Position numbers and translations under genes: made by a program. Shown in pieces: positions 8,935-17,866 of a stretch of DNA of 64,000 bases. Source of the DNA: Paenibacillus etheri (GTDB taxonomy: Bacteria > Bacillota > Bacilli > Paenibacillales > Paenibacillaceae); the NCBI RefSeq assembly GCF_001012825.1, contig NZ_LCZJ02000034.1:18724-82723 (forward strand), read 5' to 3'. Positions within the stretch are counted from its first letter, which is position 1. Each line of letters starts with the position of its first letter. The notes beneath the pieces were generated by a model. The model searched no databases. It saw only the letters and a program-made list of their open reading frames with translations, and had not been told where the DNA came from.

Positions 8935-9242
8935 GGTAACTCTCCTCTTTTCTCTTGATGCTCTATAACTCACAAGGATTTATTAGGATTCTACATTTAA
9001 TAAATGCTAGAAAATAACCCCGCGCTCCGGGGATTTTTTGTACATCACAAATTCCCTTAAGTGTTAGTTCCATGAGGAATTCTACTCCTATTTTCATCAT
9101 TCTTCAATCCTCTCCACACCAAGAAGATTTTAGAAACCAGCTTTAAAATAAAAAACCACTTCCTCTCAGATTCTTGCGCTTCTGAAAAGGAAGTGGTTTT
9201 TATGGAATTCATTACCTGCTGTAGAGTGGAGCGCAAATCGAA
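8935..9242. other. Intergenic region: hairpin upstream of asparaginase and terminator of the mdx operon
   Basis: This 308-base gap has no plausible gene. A short hairpin with CCCCG/CGGGG at 9016-9032 is followed on the plus strand by six T, so it looks like a plus-strand terminator although no plus-strand gene precedes it. On the minus strand it would lie in the asparaginase leader with only a weak T-tract. The mdx terminator is listed separately. Confidence 0.5.
9151..9201 (-). terminator. Terminator of the mdxEFG operon
   Basis: AAAAACCACTTCCT pairs with AGGAAGTGGTTTTT around a 22-base loop. On the minus strand the stem ends in a T-run, about 40 bases after the stop of the last permease gene. 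Confidence 0.8.
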
Positions 9243-10079
9243 CTAACCCTTACTTGCACCCGCGGTCAGACCGTCCACCAGGAAACGCTGAAGGAAAATG
9301 AACAGCAGCGTGACCGGGAGAGCAACCAGTACCGCTCCGGCGGCGAACAATGTGAATTCAGTCGAATTGCTTTGATTCACCATCCGGAAAAGCCCGACAG
9401 CGAGCGTTCTCGTCTCTTCCGTACGCAATACAAGATCCGCGAATATGAAATCCACAAAGCAGCCATTAAATATCATAAGACTGGCATAGGTAAGCATCGG
9501 TTTGGACAGCGGGATCATTATAGAGAGAAAAACTTTCATATGGCTCGCCCCGTCCATCCGCGCAGCATCTTCCAGACTTTTTGGAATAGTATCAAAAAAT
9601 CCTTTAGCCACAAACACATTCGTGATAATGGCGCCACTGCTGTATACAAGCACAAGTGCCCAATGGGAATTCAGTAGCCCAAGCGTGTTCAGCAGCACGT
9701 AAACTGCAATCATAGCCATGAATCCCGGAAACATTTGCAGAACTAGGAGCGCGGTAAGTGTCGTTTTTCTGCCCGTGAACCGATATCGAGAGATGGCATA
9801 CGAAGTCAACAGCAACAGAAAAGTGCCAAGTAACGTAGACAGCGCCGCAACCTTTAGTGTATTCATGAACCAAATCAAATATTTAGTTTGCTCAAACAGT
9901 TCCTTGTAATGAATGAACGTGAAATTTTTAGGAATCAACGAGTCGCTGAACAAACTGTTTCCCGTCTTGAATGAAGACATAATAATCCAAAAAGCTGGAA
10001 AAAGACTAATAAAACTGAGCACAATCAGTAACAAATGGCTTCCAAATGTTTTTAACGCTTCCGTCAGTTTTGGCTTCAT
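9243..10079 (-). CDS. mdxG: Maltodextrin ABC transporter permease, MdxG/MalG type
   Basis: A 278-residue inner-membrane permease with six predicted helices. The cytoplasmic EAA loop that docks the ATPase is EDAARMDGASHMKVFLSIMI, with the conserved glycine, near residues 170-190. It pairs with the MdxF-like permease, whose stop it overlaps by four bases (ATGA). No ATPase gene is in the operon, which fits the Bacillus arrangement where the shared MsmX ATPase drives several sugar importers (inference). The assignment to maltodextrins rests on similarity to MalG/MdxG and on the divergent neopullulanase gene. Confidence 0.85.
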   Translation of the reverse strand: MKPKLTEALKTFGSHLLLIVLSFISLFPAFWIIMSSFKTGNSLFSDSLIPKNFTFIHYKELFEQTKYLIWFMNTLKVAALSTLLGTFLLLLTSYAISRYRFTGRKTTLTALLVLQMFPGFMAMIAVYVLLNTLGLLNSHWALVLVYSSGAIITNVFVAKGFFDTIPKSLEDAARMDGASHMKVFLSIMIPLSKPMLTYASLMIFNGCFVDFIFADLVLRTEETRTLAVGLFRMVNQSNSTEFTLFAAGAVLVALPVTLLFIFLQRFLVDGLTAGASKG

Positions 10080-11383
10080 GCAATCATATCCTCCTCTTTG
10101 TAGGATCGCGTTCGGCGGTAGCTCCAGATGGAGAAGGTCGCGACCAGCAGGAAGATGACAATCCCGATTACGGAAGCAAAGCTATATTGCGACTGGTTAA
10201 GCGCCAGTTTGTAGAGCCAAGTCACCAGTAGATCGGTATGGCCCGCGTACTGGTAATTCGGATTGACCGGTTCTCCGTTGGTCATTAGGTAAATGACATT
10301 AAAGCTGTTAATGTTACCGGCAAACTGCATGATCAGGATAGGAGCGGTCGCGAACAGCACCATAGGCAGTGTAACCATGCGGAATTTGTAGAATGCCCCA
10401 GCTCCGTCCACTTCAGCAGCTTCGTACATATCCCTTGGAATCGTTGTCAGTACCCCAAAGGCCAGAATCATAGTAACCGGAATTCCGATCCACATATTAG
10501 CCAGAATTACGGTGACCTTAGCCCAGAAAGGATTAGTCAGCCAGGCCGCCCCCTCTAGTCCCATAGCTCTTAAATAACTATTGATCGGTCCGAACTGATT
10601 ATTGAACATATTGCGCATGACGAGCAGAGAAATCATATTAGGAATAGCGAAGGGAACGATCAGAAGTGTACGCCAAAGCTTTTTGCACCGAACACGGGGC
10701 TGGTGAATAAGTACGGCGATGAGCACACCTCCAATGTAAGTCGTCGCAGTAGCAATAATCGCCCAGATCAGTGTCCAAGTCAGCACTCCGCCAAAGGTAG
10801 AACTCCATACATCCAAACTTAGCATTTTATTAAAATTACCGAAACCCACCCAGTCTACTAGATGCGCAGGCGGTAAAATCGGGTCGGCATAGTTCGTAAA
10901 TGCTAAGAGCACTGAAAAAACAAGCGGCAATATCGTCAGAAAAACTACAGCCACAAATGGTATCGCTAATACAAGATAGGCGAAATTTCTACGTCCCATA
11001 TATCTGAGCGATTCACCGAATGAATGAATGGGCTCTTTCCGGTCTCGCGCAGCTCCAACTAGGAAAGCGTCCCTGATATTCAGTAAATGAAAAGCTGTAT
11101 AAAACAACAGCGCCAGCAATGACATCAGACCATTGATCATCATAAAAATGGAGTGGTCGCCCTCCACCATTCGGGTTAATTTACCTACCTTGACCATACG
11201 GCTTGGAAACTCACCAAGTGTGATCAAACCCTGCAAATAACCCATTAGATCATGAGCAATAAAATAGATTCCCGCAGATCCCACCAGCAGAAATACTAAT
11301 CCTTTCAGCCACTGTCGATTGAAGAACTGGCCCAGTCCCGGAATAATAGCCGAGAGTAGCGCTGCGCCTGTTTTTTTGTGCAT
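10076..11383 (-). CDS. mdxF: Maltodextrin ABC transporter permease, MdxF/MalF type
   Basis: A 435-residue permease. The first 130 residues hold extra helices (SAIIPGLGQFFNRQWLKG..., then a loop and a further helix), as in Bacillus MdxF, before the common six-helix core from about residue 135. The docking loop is YEAAEVDGAGAFYKFRMVTLP. It lies 19 bases downstream of the binding-protein gene and overlaps mdxG by four bases, so the three are one transcription unit. It forms the translocation channel with MdxG for maltodextrin uptake. Confidence 0.85.
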   Translation of the reverse strand: MHKKTGAALLSAIIPGLGQFFNRQWLKGLVFLLVGSAGIYFIAHDLMGYLQGLITLGEFPSRMVKVGKLTRMVEGDHSIFMMINGLMSLLALLFYTAFHLLNIRDAFLVGAARDRKEPIHSFGESLRYMGRRNFAYLVLAIPFVAVVFLTILPLVFSVLLAFTNYADPILPPAHLVDWVGFGNFNKMLSLDVWSSTFGGVLTWTLIWAIIATATTYIGGVLIAVLIHQPRVRCKKLWRTLLIVPFAIPNMISLLVMRNMFNNQFGPINSYLRAMGLEGAAWLTNPFWAKVTVILANMWIGIPVTMILAFGVLTTIPRDMYEAAEVDGAGAFYKFRMVTLPMVLFATAPILIMQFAGNINSFNVIYLMTNGEPVNPNYQYAGHTDLLVTWLYKLALNQSQYSFASVIGIVIFLLVATFSIWSYRRTRSYKEEDMIA

Positions 11384-11402
11384 AGGTCAAATCACCTGTC
11401 CT

Positions 11403-12737
11403 TTACTTCGAATCCAGATCAGCCTGAATCGTTGATACGGTCTTATCGAGCGTCTGCTTAACATCAAGACCCGGGTCGTTCCACAGGGATACAAATGCTG
11501 CCTTTAGCGGTTCCCAGACGGATTTGATTTCCGATAGGGAAGGCATCGGCACAGAGTGTTGGAACTGCTCGAAGAATCCACTTATAATCGGATCATCTTT
11601 GATTACCGGCGCTTCTCCAGCTTCAATGTTCGCAGGAATTGCACCCGTCATTTCAAAGTTCTTGAGCTGATTTTCCTTATTGCTTGCAAAATGCGCGAAC
11701 AAGCGGCTAGCGACCGGATATGCCGTATAGGAATTGACATAATACGATTTAACTCCGGAAAAAGAAACGCTGTCTTGTCCGTCAGGTCCCTTCGGAAGAG
11801 GCGCCACTCCAAGGTTGACATGATCCTTGAACATCGCTATGGACCAAGGCCCGTCGATGTTCATCGCCAGCTTGCCTTCCTGAAACAATTGGGTTTTAAC
11901 GTCATAGGTGATATCTCCTGCATTCAATGGCAGAATTCCTTTTAAGCTCTGAAGAAAGGTAAATCCTTTGACGGTGCCTTCATTATTCAATCCGATATCC
12001 TTGACATTCGTATTGTTGTCACCGTAAATGTATCCGCCGAAGCTGCCAATGAATGGATAGCTGTAATATCCGACGAATTCCCACATGATCGCAAATTTGT
12101 TCTCTTTCGGCTTATTGTACGTATTGGCAAAAGCGACCACATCATCCCAAGTTTTTGGAGCTTCGGAAATCAGATCCTTGTTGTAGAACAGCGCATAGGT
12201 TTCCACCGATTTAGGATAACCGTACAGGATACCTTCATAAGTCGATGCCTGGATGGCTGTCTCCACCATCGTTGATTTCGTTTCTTCCTCAAACACATCA
12301 TTTGGCAAAAGCAACCCTGCTTTGACAGCCTGACCGATCTGATCATGCGGGAGAGTCAACACATCGGCAGCTAGTTTGGACGGGCCATCTGTTGCCAACC
12401 TTGTTCCCTGATCGCCGCCCGCCATTTCCTCAACCGTAACAGGAACGCCGTATTCTTTTTCGAAGTCAGCGGCTAACTGCTTCATGTATTCAACCTGCTC
12501 CTTGGCTTCCCAGACCGTTAATTCGGCCCCAGCTTCCGGTTTCAGCTCCTCTTCGGCGGGATTCGTCTCATTTGTAGTTCCCCCCGGGTCGTTCACCGTG
12601 GAATTCGGGCTTGAATTCGGCTGTGCCGTAGAGTTCCCATTGCCTGAACCGCAAGCCGTAACCGTCAATACCAGCAGCAGACTTAGGACCAAACTAAATG
12701 ATACCGCTTGCATTTTAGAACGTTTACTTTTCTTCAT
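11403..12737 (-). CDS. mdxE: Maltodextrin-binding lipoprotein, MdxE/MalE type
   Basis: A 444-residue extracellular binding protein. The lipoprotein signal is clear: basic start MKKSKRSK, a hydrophobic core, and the lipobox VTAC near residue 29, followed by a Gly/Asn/Ser-rich linker. The mature part has the family-1 solute-binding fold (ELTVWEAKEQVEYMKQLAADF, GPWSIAMFKDHVNLGVAPLPKG). It is the first gene of mdxEFG and is preceded by an AAGGGGAGATG ribosome site and by a leader containing a perfect 15-bp terminator hairpin, so expression may be controlled by transcript termination. Substrate assignment to maltodextrin is by gene context and family likeness. Confidence 0.85.
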   Translation of the reverse strand: MKKSKRSKMQAVSFSLVLSLLLVLTVTACGSGNGNSTAQPNSSPNSTVNDPGGTTNETNPAEEELKPEAGAELTVWEAKEQVEYMKQLAADFEKEYGVPVTVEEMAGGDQGTRLATDGPSKLAADVLTLPHDQIGQAVKAGLLLPNDVFEEETKSTMVETAIQASTYEGILYGYPKSVETYALFYNKDLISEAPKTWDDVVAFANTYNKPKENKFAIMWEFVGYYSYPFIGSFGGYIYGDNNTNVKDIGLNNEGTVKGFTFLQSLKGILPLNAGDITYDVKTQLFQEGKLAMNIDGPWSIAMFKDHVNLGVAPLPKGPDGQDSVSFSGVKSYYVNSYTAYPVASRLFAHFASNKENQLKNFEMTGAIPANIEAGEAPVIKDDPIISGFFEQFQHSVPMPSLSEIKSVWEPLKAAFVSLWNDPGLDVKQTLDKTVSTIQADLDSK

Positions 12738-12801
12738 TTGCTCATCTCCCCTTTATTCATAAGTGATCAGACCTAACACGCATAGAAAAAAGAGCATGCA
12801 A

Positions 12802-12847
12802 AAAAGGTACAACCTCATTTGCACAAAGTGCCGAGGTTGTACCTTTT
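12802..12847 (-). terminator. Leader terminator (putative attenuator) before mdxE
   Basis: AAAAGGTACAACCTC (12802-12816) pairs perfectly, over 15 bases, with GAGGTTGTACCTTTT (12833-12847). The loop holds a smaller GCAC-AAA-GTGC hairpin. On the minus strand it ends in six T, and it lies between the mdx promoter and mdxE, 64 bases before the start codon. The 5' arm can alternatively pair upstream through TACC (about 12848-12851) with GGTA, which would open the terminator. Confidence 0.75.
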
Positions 12848-12907
12848 AGGTAACAGTGCCTTTAATTTGTATGCGTATTACGAAAAATCAAGTTCGCTCG
12901 CCCTCAT

Positions 12908-12935
12908 TCTATAATACCCATAATTTGGATTGCAA
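12908..12935 (-). promoter_or_regulatory. Predicted promoter of mdxEFG
   Basis: On the minus strand, TTGCAA (12930-12935) and TATAGA (12908-12913) are separated by 16 bases, a good match to the SigA consensus. Transcription would start near 12900, giving a leader of about 160 bases that contains the terminator hairpin. Confidence 0.55.
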
Positions 12936-13055
12936 TCAGAATATAGATCCAAATGGGACGATTTAATAGCACTTTTCTTGTTCTTTCTTATATTTTCTCC
13001 TATTATCAACTGCATACTAAATATTCCATATCTGAAATTCACATAAAATAATCTC

Positions 13056-13158
13056 TTGCTTTAATCTTGAGGGGTATGATAAGATTCAGACAAAATTTAA
13101 AGGCAATGAAACCGCCAAGGGTTCAACCTCTGATAATTATGAGGTTGGCCCTTTTTTG
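13056..13158 (+). promoter_or_regulatory. Predicted promoter and terminator-containing leader before the neopullulanase gene
   Basis: A possible promoter is TTGCTT (13056) with TAAGAT 18 bases downstream. The leader then holds a terminator: AAGGGTTCAACCTC (13117-13130) pairs with GAGGTTGGCCCTT (13141-13153), followed by T-rich TTTTTTG. Upstream of the stem, TTTAAAGGCAATGAAACC matches the equivalent part of the mdxE leader on the other strand (TTAAAGGCACTGTTACC). ACC can pair with GGT in the 5' arm as an alternative fold. No riboswitch class that I know fits. Confidence 0.6.
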
Positions 13159-13191
13159 CGTTTACATGCCGTGAAGGGATGGAAATTGATT

Positions 13192-14952
13192 ATGATTCAA
13201 CAAGAAGCCGTTTATCATCGTATGGGGCAGAATTGGTCCTATGCCTACGATGAGTCTACACTACATATTCGCATAAGAACTAAACGAGATAACGTGTCAA
13301 AGATTGATCTTTTCTGCGGAGATAAATACGGTTGGGACAAAACCCATGAGGTTATTCCCATGCAGCACATGGCTTCTGACAGCTTATTCGATTATTGGCA
13401 GGCTGCGGTCCGTCCTGTTTATCGCAGACTCACTTACTATTTTGCACTTTATGACGGAGATGAGGTGCTTTATTATTTGGAAAAAGGCTTCTTCTCAGCG
13501 CCTCCAGTCATAATATATGAAGGCCTATTCGACTTTCCTTTCTTGAACCGTGAAGATGTACACTCCCCTCCAGCATGGGTGAAGGATGCAGTATTTTATC
13601 AAATTTTCCCGGAGCGTTTCGCAAATGGTGATCCTACCAATGATCCGGCAGATGTGTTAGATTGGGGCGGTACGCCGAGTCCCCGGAATTTCTTCGGAGG
13701 AGACTTGCAAGGTGTGCTAGATCATTTGGATTATCTCTGTGAATTGGGTATCACCGCCATATATTTCAATCCTCTGTTTGAGGCAACCACCAATCATAAA
13801 TATGATATAAAGGATTATTTCTTGGTGGACCCTCATTTGGGAACCAACGCATTGCTAAAAGAACTTGTGGACGCCTGTCATTCCAAAGGTATCCGCGTCA
13901 TTCTAGACGGTGTCTTTAATCATTGCGGTCATACCTTTCCGCCATTTGTTGATCTGCTCACCAACGGGCGCTCTTCCCGTTATGCCGATTGGTTTCATGT
14001 ACGTGAGTGGCCACCACAGGTCATCGACGGAATTCCCACCTATGACACATTTGCATTCGAGCCTATCATGCCAAAATTCAACACTGAGAATCCGGAAGTC
14101 AAAGATTATCTGTTGAATGTTGGCCGTTATTGGATTGAGGAAATCGGTGTAGACGGCTGGCGGCTTGATGTCGCGAATGAAGTCTCTCATACATTCTGGC
14201 GACAATTCCGTAATACGATCAAAAGCATTAATCCAGAAGCCTATCTAGTAGGCGAAATTATGCATGATTCCTTGCCGTGGCTACTAGGCGATCAATTTGA
14301 CGGCGTAATGAATTATCCACTAACCAATATTCAGATTAATTTCTTCGCTCACGGGCATATCAATGCTGCACAATTCTCTCTATCGATAGCTGCTATGCTA
14401 GCAAATTACCCGCAGCAAATTACAGAGGCTGCCTTTAATCTATTAGACAGCCATGACACAACTCGTTTCCTGACTCTTTGCGGTGGTGACATCCGGAGAT
14501 TAAAGCTGGCCGTTTTGTTCCAAATGACCTTTCAGGGAGCACCATGTATTTACTATGGCGATGAAATCGGTATGGAAGGTAAATATGACCCCGATAATCG
14601 CAAATGTATGGAGTGGGACATCCAGAAACAGAACAGGGAACTGTTCGAATACTATCGCTGGACGATCGGTCTTCGTAAGTCGCATACTGCATTCCGTGGT
14701 AGCGGGTTTAAATCGCTCGAGATCCCGGACCACCCAAGCCTGCTTGTTTATGAACGGTGGGACGAACACAACCGCTTCTTAATCGTGCTCAACAATGAAG
14801 AGGTGTTAGTCGACGCCACCATTCCTGTGCCCGGGACGGATGCTATATGGGTAAACCTAGAGACGCAAAAGCGAACAGAAACCTTCACATCATTACTACA
14901 TCTGAATCTGCCCGAATTCGGCTATGCGGTATTCCAAGTTGTTAATAATTAG
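13192..14952 (+). CDS. Neopullulanase/cyclomaltodextrinase-type GH13 enzyme
   Basis: A 586-residue cytoplasmic alpha-glucan hydrolase of the GH13_20 type. An N-terminal starch-binding-like domain (residues 1-120) precedes the barrel, which opens [19 protein letters not shown]. The catalytic residues are D326 (GWRLDVANE), E355 (LVGEIMHD) and D422 (LLDSHDTTR). DGVFNHCG is conserved region I. It would degrade imported maltodextrins or cyclodextrins and complements the divergent mdxEFG importer. The ATG at 13192 is favoured by a GAAGGGATGG ribosome site; the frame extends upstream into the terminator stem, which argues against earlier starts. No signal peptide is seen. Confidence 0.9.
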   Translation: MIQQEAVYHRMGQNWSYAYDESTLHIRIRTKRDNVSKIDLFCGDKYGWDKTHEVIPMQHMASDSLFDYWQAAVRPVYRRLTYYFALYDGDEVLYYLEKGFFSAPPVIIYEGLFDFPFLNREDVHSPPAWVKDAVFYQIFPERFANGDPTNDPADVLDWGGTPSPRNFFGGDLQGVLDHLDYLCELGITAIYFNPLFEATTNHKYDIKDYFLVDPHLGTNALLKELVDACHSKGIRVILDGVFNHCGHTFPPFVDLLTNGRSSRYADWFHVREWPPQVIDGIPTYDTFAFEPIMPKFNTENPEVKDYLLNVGRYWIEEIGVDGWRLDVANEVSHTFWRQFRNTIKSINPEAYLVGEIMHDSLPWLLGDQFDGVMNYPLTNIQINFFAHGHINAAQFSLSIAAMLANYPQQITEAAFNLLDSHDTTRFLTLCGGDIRRLKLAVLFQMTFQGAPCIYYGDEIGMEGKYDPDNRKCMEWDIQKQNRELFEYYRWTIGLRKSHTAFRGSGFKSLEIPDHPSLLVYERWDEHNRFLIVLNNEEVLVDATIPVPGTDAIWVNLETQKRTETFTSLLHLNLPEFGYAVFQVVNN

Positions 14953-15058
14953 TCCATAACAAGAGTCTCCCGCAATCTACGCCTTGCTCATCAATTGTTT
15001 CAGCCTATACGCCAAAGTTTAAATACGAAGTAAGATAACTTATAAGGAGTGATTGGTG

Positions 15059-15568
15059 ATGAGTAACGTAGAACATAAAGTAGAGCATGAAGTAGAAAAC
15101 GGAAGCAACTTTTTCAAAGGTATCTTTATTGGTAGCTTAATAGGTGCTGCAGCAGCCCTGTTATTTGCACCAAAGCCTGGTCGTGAAATACGCAGTGATC
15201 TGTCCGACAAACTTACACTTGCTACTGACAAAACTAAAGAAGTTGCTGGCGTTGTAACTGACAAAACCAAAGCCATTGCCACAACTGTAGGTGAAAAAGC
15301 AACTGATCTGGCTAGTACGGTTTCAGTTAAAGCCTCTGACATCTACACTACTGTCAGTGACAGCAAACAGCAAATTGCCGCTACCCTTCAAGACGCAGGC
15401 AGCAAAATTGGTGACACTGTAAGTGAAGCCTCAAATAATGTAGCATCTGATGTTAAAGACGCTTCTAAAGAAGTGGCTGACGAAGCCAAAGCATCCTCTA
15501 AAGAAGTCACCGATGAGGCTAAAGATGCGAAAGAGGATGTTAAATCCTCCTATAAATCCAGTTACTAA
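15059..15568 (+). CDS. YtxH domain protein
   Basis: A 169-residue protein with an N-terminal YtxH domain: a single hydrophobic segment GIFIGSLIGAAAALLFAPKPGREIR near residues 18-42, then a long alanine-, lysine- and threonine-rich amphipathic tail with repeated short motifs such as TDKTKEV, TDKTKAI, DASKEV and SSKEV. Such tails resemble late-embryogenesis-abundant stress proteins. In Bacillus subtilis ytxH is a general stress gene under SigB. Here it lies 0.6 kb from sigB, but I see no convincing SigB promoter before it. The start at 15059 has AAGGAG nine bases upstream, better than earlier codons. A strong terminator follows. Confidence 0.85.
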   Translation: MSNVEHKVEHEVENGSNFFKGIFIGSLIGAAAALLFAPKPGREIRSDLSDKLTLATDKTKEVAGVVTDKTKAIATTVGEKATDLASTVSVKASDIYTTVSDSKQQIAATLQDAGSKIGDTVSEASNNVASDVKDASKEVADEAKASSKEVTDEAKDAKEDVKSSYKSSY

Positions 15569-15600
15569 TCTGCGGCATAATACAGCTATTATTTCATCCG

Positions 15601-15632
15601 ACAACAGCCAGCTGTCCGCAGCTGGCTGTTGT
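15601..15632 (+). terminator. Terminator after the YtxH gene
   Basis: ACAACAGCCAGCTG pairs perfectly with CAGCTGGCTGTTGT around a four-base loop, followed by a few T. Confidence 0.85.
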
Positions 15633-15712
15633 TTAGTTATACCCTAGTTTCATCTGATTGAAATAGATACTTGATGAATGCCCGTTCGGGCTACAGAAAG
15701 CAGGGGTGCTCC

Positions 15713-16045
15713 ATGGGAGAATCAAATAGCCAAACAAAAGCATATGAAATTGATGAACATCCTTTCGAGCTACGACATGAAGTAAAACGCTTAAACAATC
15801 GTCTGGATAAGATTGCTGCCTCACTAGAAAAATCAGAATTTAAGGATATCCTCGATAACTACTCAGATCCAAAAAAGAGAATTATCACAAATCTGATGGC
15901 CGGTATATCCCGAGGTCTCGGACTTTCTCTCGGAACGTTCATAGTCCTTGGTGTACTGGGCTACATCCTTAGCCTATTTCTTGATGTTCCCGTGATCGGT
16001 GAGTACCTTGGCGAGATCAAAAAATACATCGATGCGAATAGCTAA
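15713..16045 (+). CDS. DUF5665 small membrane protein
   Basis: A 110-residue protein. The N-terminal half is hydrophilic and helical (ELRHEVKRLNNRLDKIAASLEKSEFKDIL), then NLMAGISRGLGLSLGTFIVLGVLGYIL forms one or two membrane helices, ending EYLGEIKKYIDANS. This is the layout and sequence of DUF5665 proteins of Bacillales, function unknown. The start at 15713 has a GGGGTG site close by; upstream codons are not family-like. It is followed by a terminator at 16096-16137 and is convergent with sigB. A membrane stress role is only suggested by position. Confidence 0.75.
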   Translation: MGESNSQTKAYEIDEHPFELRHEVKRLNNRLDKIAASLEKSEFKDILDNYSDPKKRIITNLMAGISRGLGLSLGTFIVLGVLGYILSLFLDVPVIGEYLGEIKKYIDANS

Positions 16046-16095
16046 CAACTGGTCTATCTATGTCTTTCCCCCTTAAGATTTGTAGAACACAAATA

Positions 16096-16140
16096 AAGGA
16101 CATGCTATTCTCCAAGCACGGAGAGAGGCATGTCCTTATC
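16096..16140 (+). terminator. Terminator between the DUF5665 gene and sigB
   Basis: AAGGACATGC pairs with GCATGTCCTT, with an inner TCTCC/GGAGA pairing. It stands between convergent genes and may serve both directions. Confidence 0.7.
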
Positions 16141-16191
16141 GTCGAACAGTAGAATTCAAATCCAAGTAATGTATATTACACATAAAGTAAC

Positions 16192-16962
16192 TCAATAGGA
16201 TGAGTTGGCCATAATCTGCTTTAACTTCTCAGTGGCCCGCTTCTGTATCCGTGAAACACTCATCTGTGAAACCCCCAGCTTCTGAGCGATTGCCCTCTGG
16301 GATTGACCATCTTGGAAGGCTAGTAGCAACACTTGCTGCTCTTGCTCCTTCAATTGTCCTAGTGCTTGCTGCAGATCCATTCGTTTCTCTACAGTTTCGT
16401 AATCGTTCGCATCAGAGCTGATAAGCTCCCCTAGCGTAGCTCCAGTCTCCTCTTGGGAAAGCGGTGAATCTAGCGATACGTAATGGTAACATTCTCTGCC
16501 TGCCAGTACTTCTACAGTTTCTTCAACAGACAGATCAAGATAATGAGCGATCTCATCGACCGCAGGAGAACGCTCAAGCTTCACTGTAAGTTCATCAATC
16601 GCGTGTTGAACAAGCGCTCCCTTTTCTTTAATCCGTCTAGGAACCTGTATGTACCAAGATTTATCACGTAAATAGTTCTTCATATGTCCAATCATGCTTT
16701 TCATCGCATAGGGCTCAAAAGGGATTCCGAGACTGATATCATATTGCTGTAGTAACCGGATGAGCGCCATTTGCCCGACCTGATATAAATCCTCGTATAA
16801 GTCGGGACGATTGCGAGAAATTTTTCCAGCAGCCATCTTTACCATAGGCTCATATTTTTGAATCAGCAGAGTGGCACGGTCGTTATCCTTGGTCTGCTGA
16901 TACTCCCATATTTGGGTGACTGCTTCATTCATGGACTCGGGGGGAGTCACGTTTTCGTTCAT
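16192..16962 (-). CDS. sigB: RNA polymerase sigma factor SigB
   Basis: A 256-residue group 3 sigma factor (SigB/SigF/SigG type). Region 2 is DLYQVGQMALIRLLQQYDIS with PFEPYAMKSMIGHMKNYLRD; region 3 is WYIQVPRRIKEKGALVQHAI; region 4 ends with QRAIAQKLGVSQMSVSRIQKRATEKLKQIM, a helix-turn-helix that reads the -35 element. It directs the general stress regulon. It is the last gene of the rsb operon and overlaps rsbW by four bases, as expected for stoichiometric production of a sigma factor and its anti-sigma factor. SigF or SigG can be excluded by the linked rsbV/rsbW and stress kinases rather than by spoIIA genes. Confidence 0.88.
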   Translation of the reverse strand: MNENVTPPESMNEAVTQIWEYQQTKDNDRATLLIQKYEPMVKMAAGKISRNRPDLYEDLYQVGQMALIRLLQQYDISLGIPFEPYAMKSMIGHMKNYLRDKSWYIQVPRRIKEKGALVQHAIDELTVKLERSPAVDEIAHYLDLSVEETVEVLAGRECYHYVSLDSPLSQEETGATLGELISSDANDYETVEKRMDLQQALGQLKEQEQQVLLLAFQDGQSQRAIAQKLGVSQMSVSRIQKRATEKLKQIMANSSY

Positions 16963-17411
16963 ACTTTCTCCTCGCTAAAATTAAGGTGCTTCTTCAAAGT
17001 TACAACCGTCCCTTTTCCGGCTTCACTTACGACGCTTACGTCATCCATCAACGCTTGCATCAAGTAGAACCCTAACCCGCCAACCTGAACGTCACTTAAC
17101 TCCTTATCATGTAGTGTCATGCGCTCACTAGACTTGTCCAAACCGTCAAAGCTCTCCCCCTCGTCTTTGACTGTAATGGATAGGGCACTTTCTTCGACCT
17201 CGAAAATCACATCTACCAATCCGTTTTTTTGACCATAAGCATACAATACTGAATTGTTACAGGCTTCTGACACAGCCACTTTCATATCTTCTATGTCCTC
17301 ATAGGTGAAACCCATTTTCGAGGCAATGCCGTATAAATTCAACCTAACAATATCCACATACTCTGCGCTAGCAGGCAACTGAAGAATTACTTTTTGCACA
17401 TCATCACTCAT
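16959..17411 (-). CDS. rsbW: Serine-protein kinase and anti-sigma-B factor RsbW
   Basis: A 150-residue GHKL-type ATPase. The N box is VAVSEACNNSVLYAYG, the next motif is VKDEGESFDG, and the glycine lid is GGLGFYLMQALMDDV. RsbW binds SigB and holds it inactive, and phosphorylates RsbV on serine. It overlaps sigB by four bases and follows rsbV by 18 bases. Length and motifs are as in the Bacillus enzyme, and all catalytic features are intact. Confidence 0.9.
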   Translation of the reverse strand: MSDDVQKVILQLPASAEYVDIVRLNLYGIASKMGFTYEDIEDMKVAVSEACNNSVLYAYGQKNGLVDVIFEVEESALSITVKDEGESFDGLDKSSERMTLHDKELSDVQVGGLGFYLMQALMDDVSVVSEAGKGTVVTLKKHLNFSEEKV

Positions 17412-17429
17412 TCTTTGTTCTATCCTTTC

Positions 17430-17768
17430 CTAGTGGGAATTCTCTTGGGAGGCAAAAAACTTGGAAATACCAGTCATGTCAAACAGCTTCTGAATTTGTG
17501 GAGGAACATCCTCAACCATAAACTTAACGTCCATTCCTTGTCTTGACTTCAGGATCGAAAGCAGAATACCAATTCCTGTGCTATCAATGTATTTTAATTC
17601 TTTTAGATTAATAACTAAATCCAGTTTGGTATCTCCCACAATTGGCTCCATCACCAGACGGAAATCGGAAGCAACTGATAAATCAAGTTCACCATTCAGG
17701 AAAACTGTGCATACATTCCCTTTGGTTTCTGTCTTAGCTTGGAACTTGTTACTTTTATGCGTATTCAT
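17430..17768 (-). CDS. rsbV: Anti-anti-sigma factor RsbV
   Basis: A 112-residue STAS-domain protein. The phosphorylatable serine is S63 in YIDSTGIGILL, the standard RsbV/SpoIIAA motif. Unphosphorylated RsbV captures RsbW and frees SigB. The start at 17768 (MNTHKSNKF) has an AGGAGAG ribosome site 12 bases upstream; an earlier in-frame codon lies inside that site. About 98 bases separate it from the upstream hybrid kinase gene, and a weak SigB-like promoter (TTTAAC, 14 bases, AGGTAT; 17819-17844) may sit there. Confidence 0.9.
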   Translation of the reverse strand: MNTHKSNKFQAKTETKGNVCTVFLNGELDLSVASDFRLVMEPIVGDTKLDLVINLKELKYIDSTGIGILLSILKSRQGMDVKFMVEDVPPQIQKLFDMTGISKFFASQENSH

Positions 17769-17866
17769 TAGACGATCTCTCCTGAACAAATATTTTCTAT
17801 ATTAATAACCTTAATGATATACCTTTGAATCAAAAAACGTTAAAAACCGGATTGGTAAATACTAGA

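Noticed and set aside
9012-9040. Plus-strand terminator of a small RNA upstream of asparaginase
   Set aside because: A hairpin with six T is present, but no promoter or transcript can be supported upstream of it on the plus strand.
13092-13158. Fluoride or ZTP riboswitch before the neopullulanase gene
   Set aside because: GGC..CCGCC looked suggestive, but the required long-range pairings and conserved cores are absent, and the gene is unrelated to these ligands.
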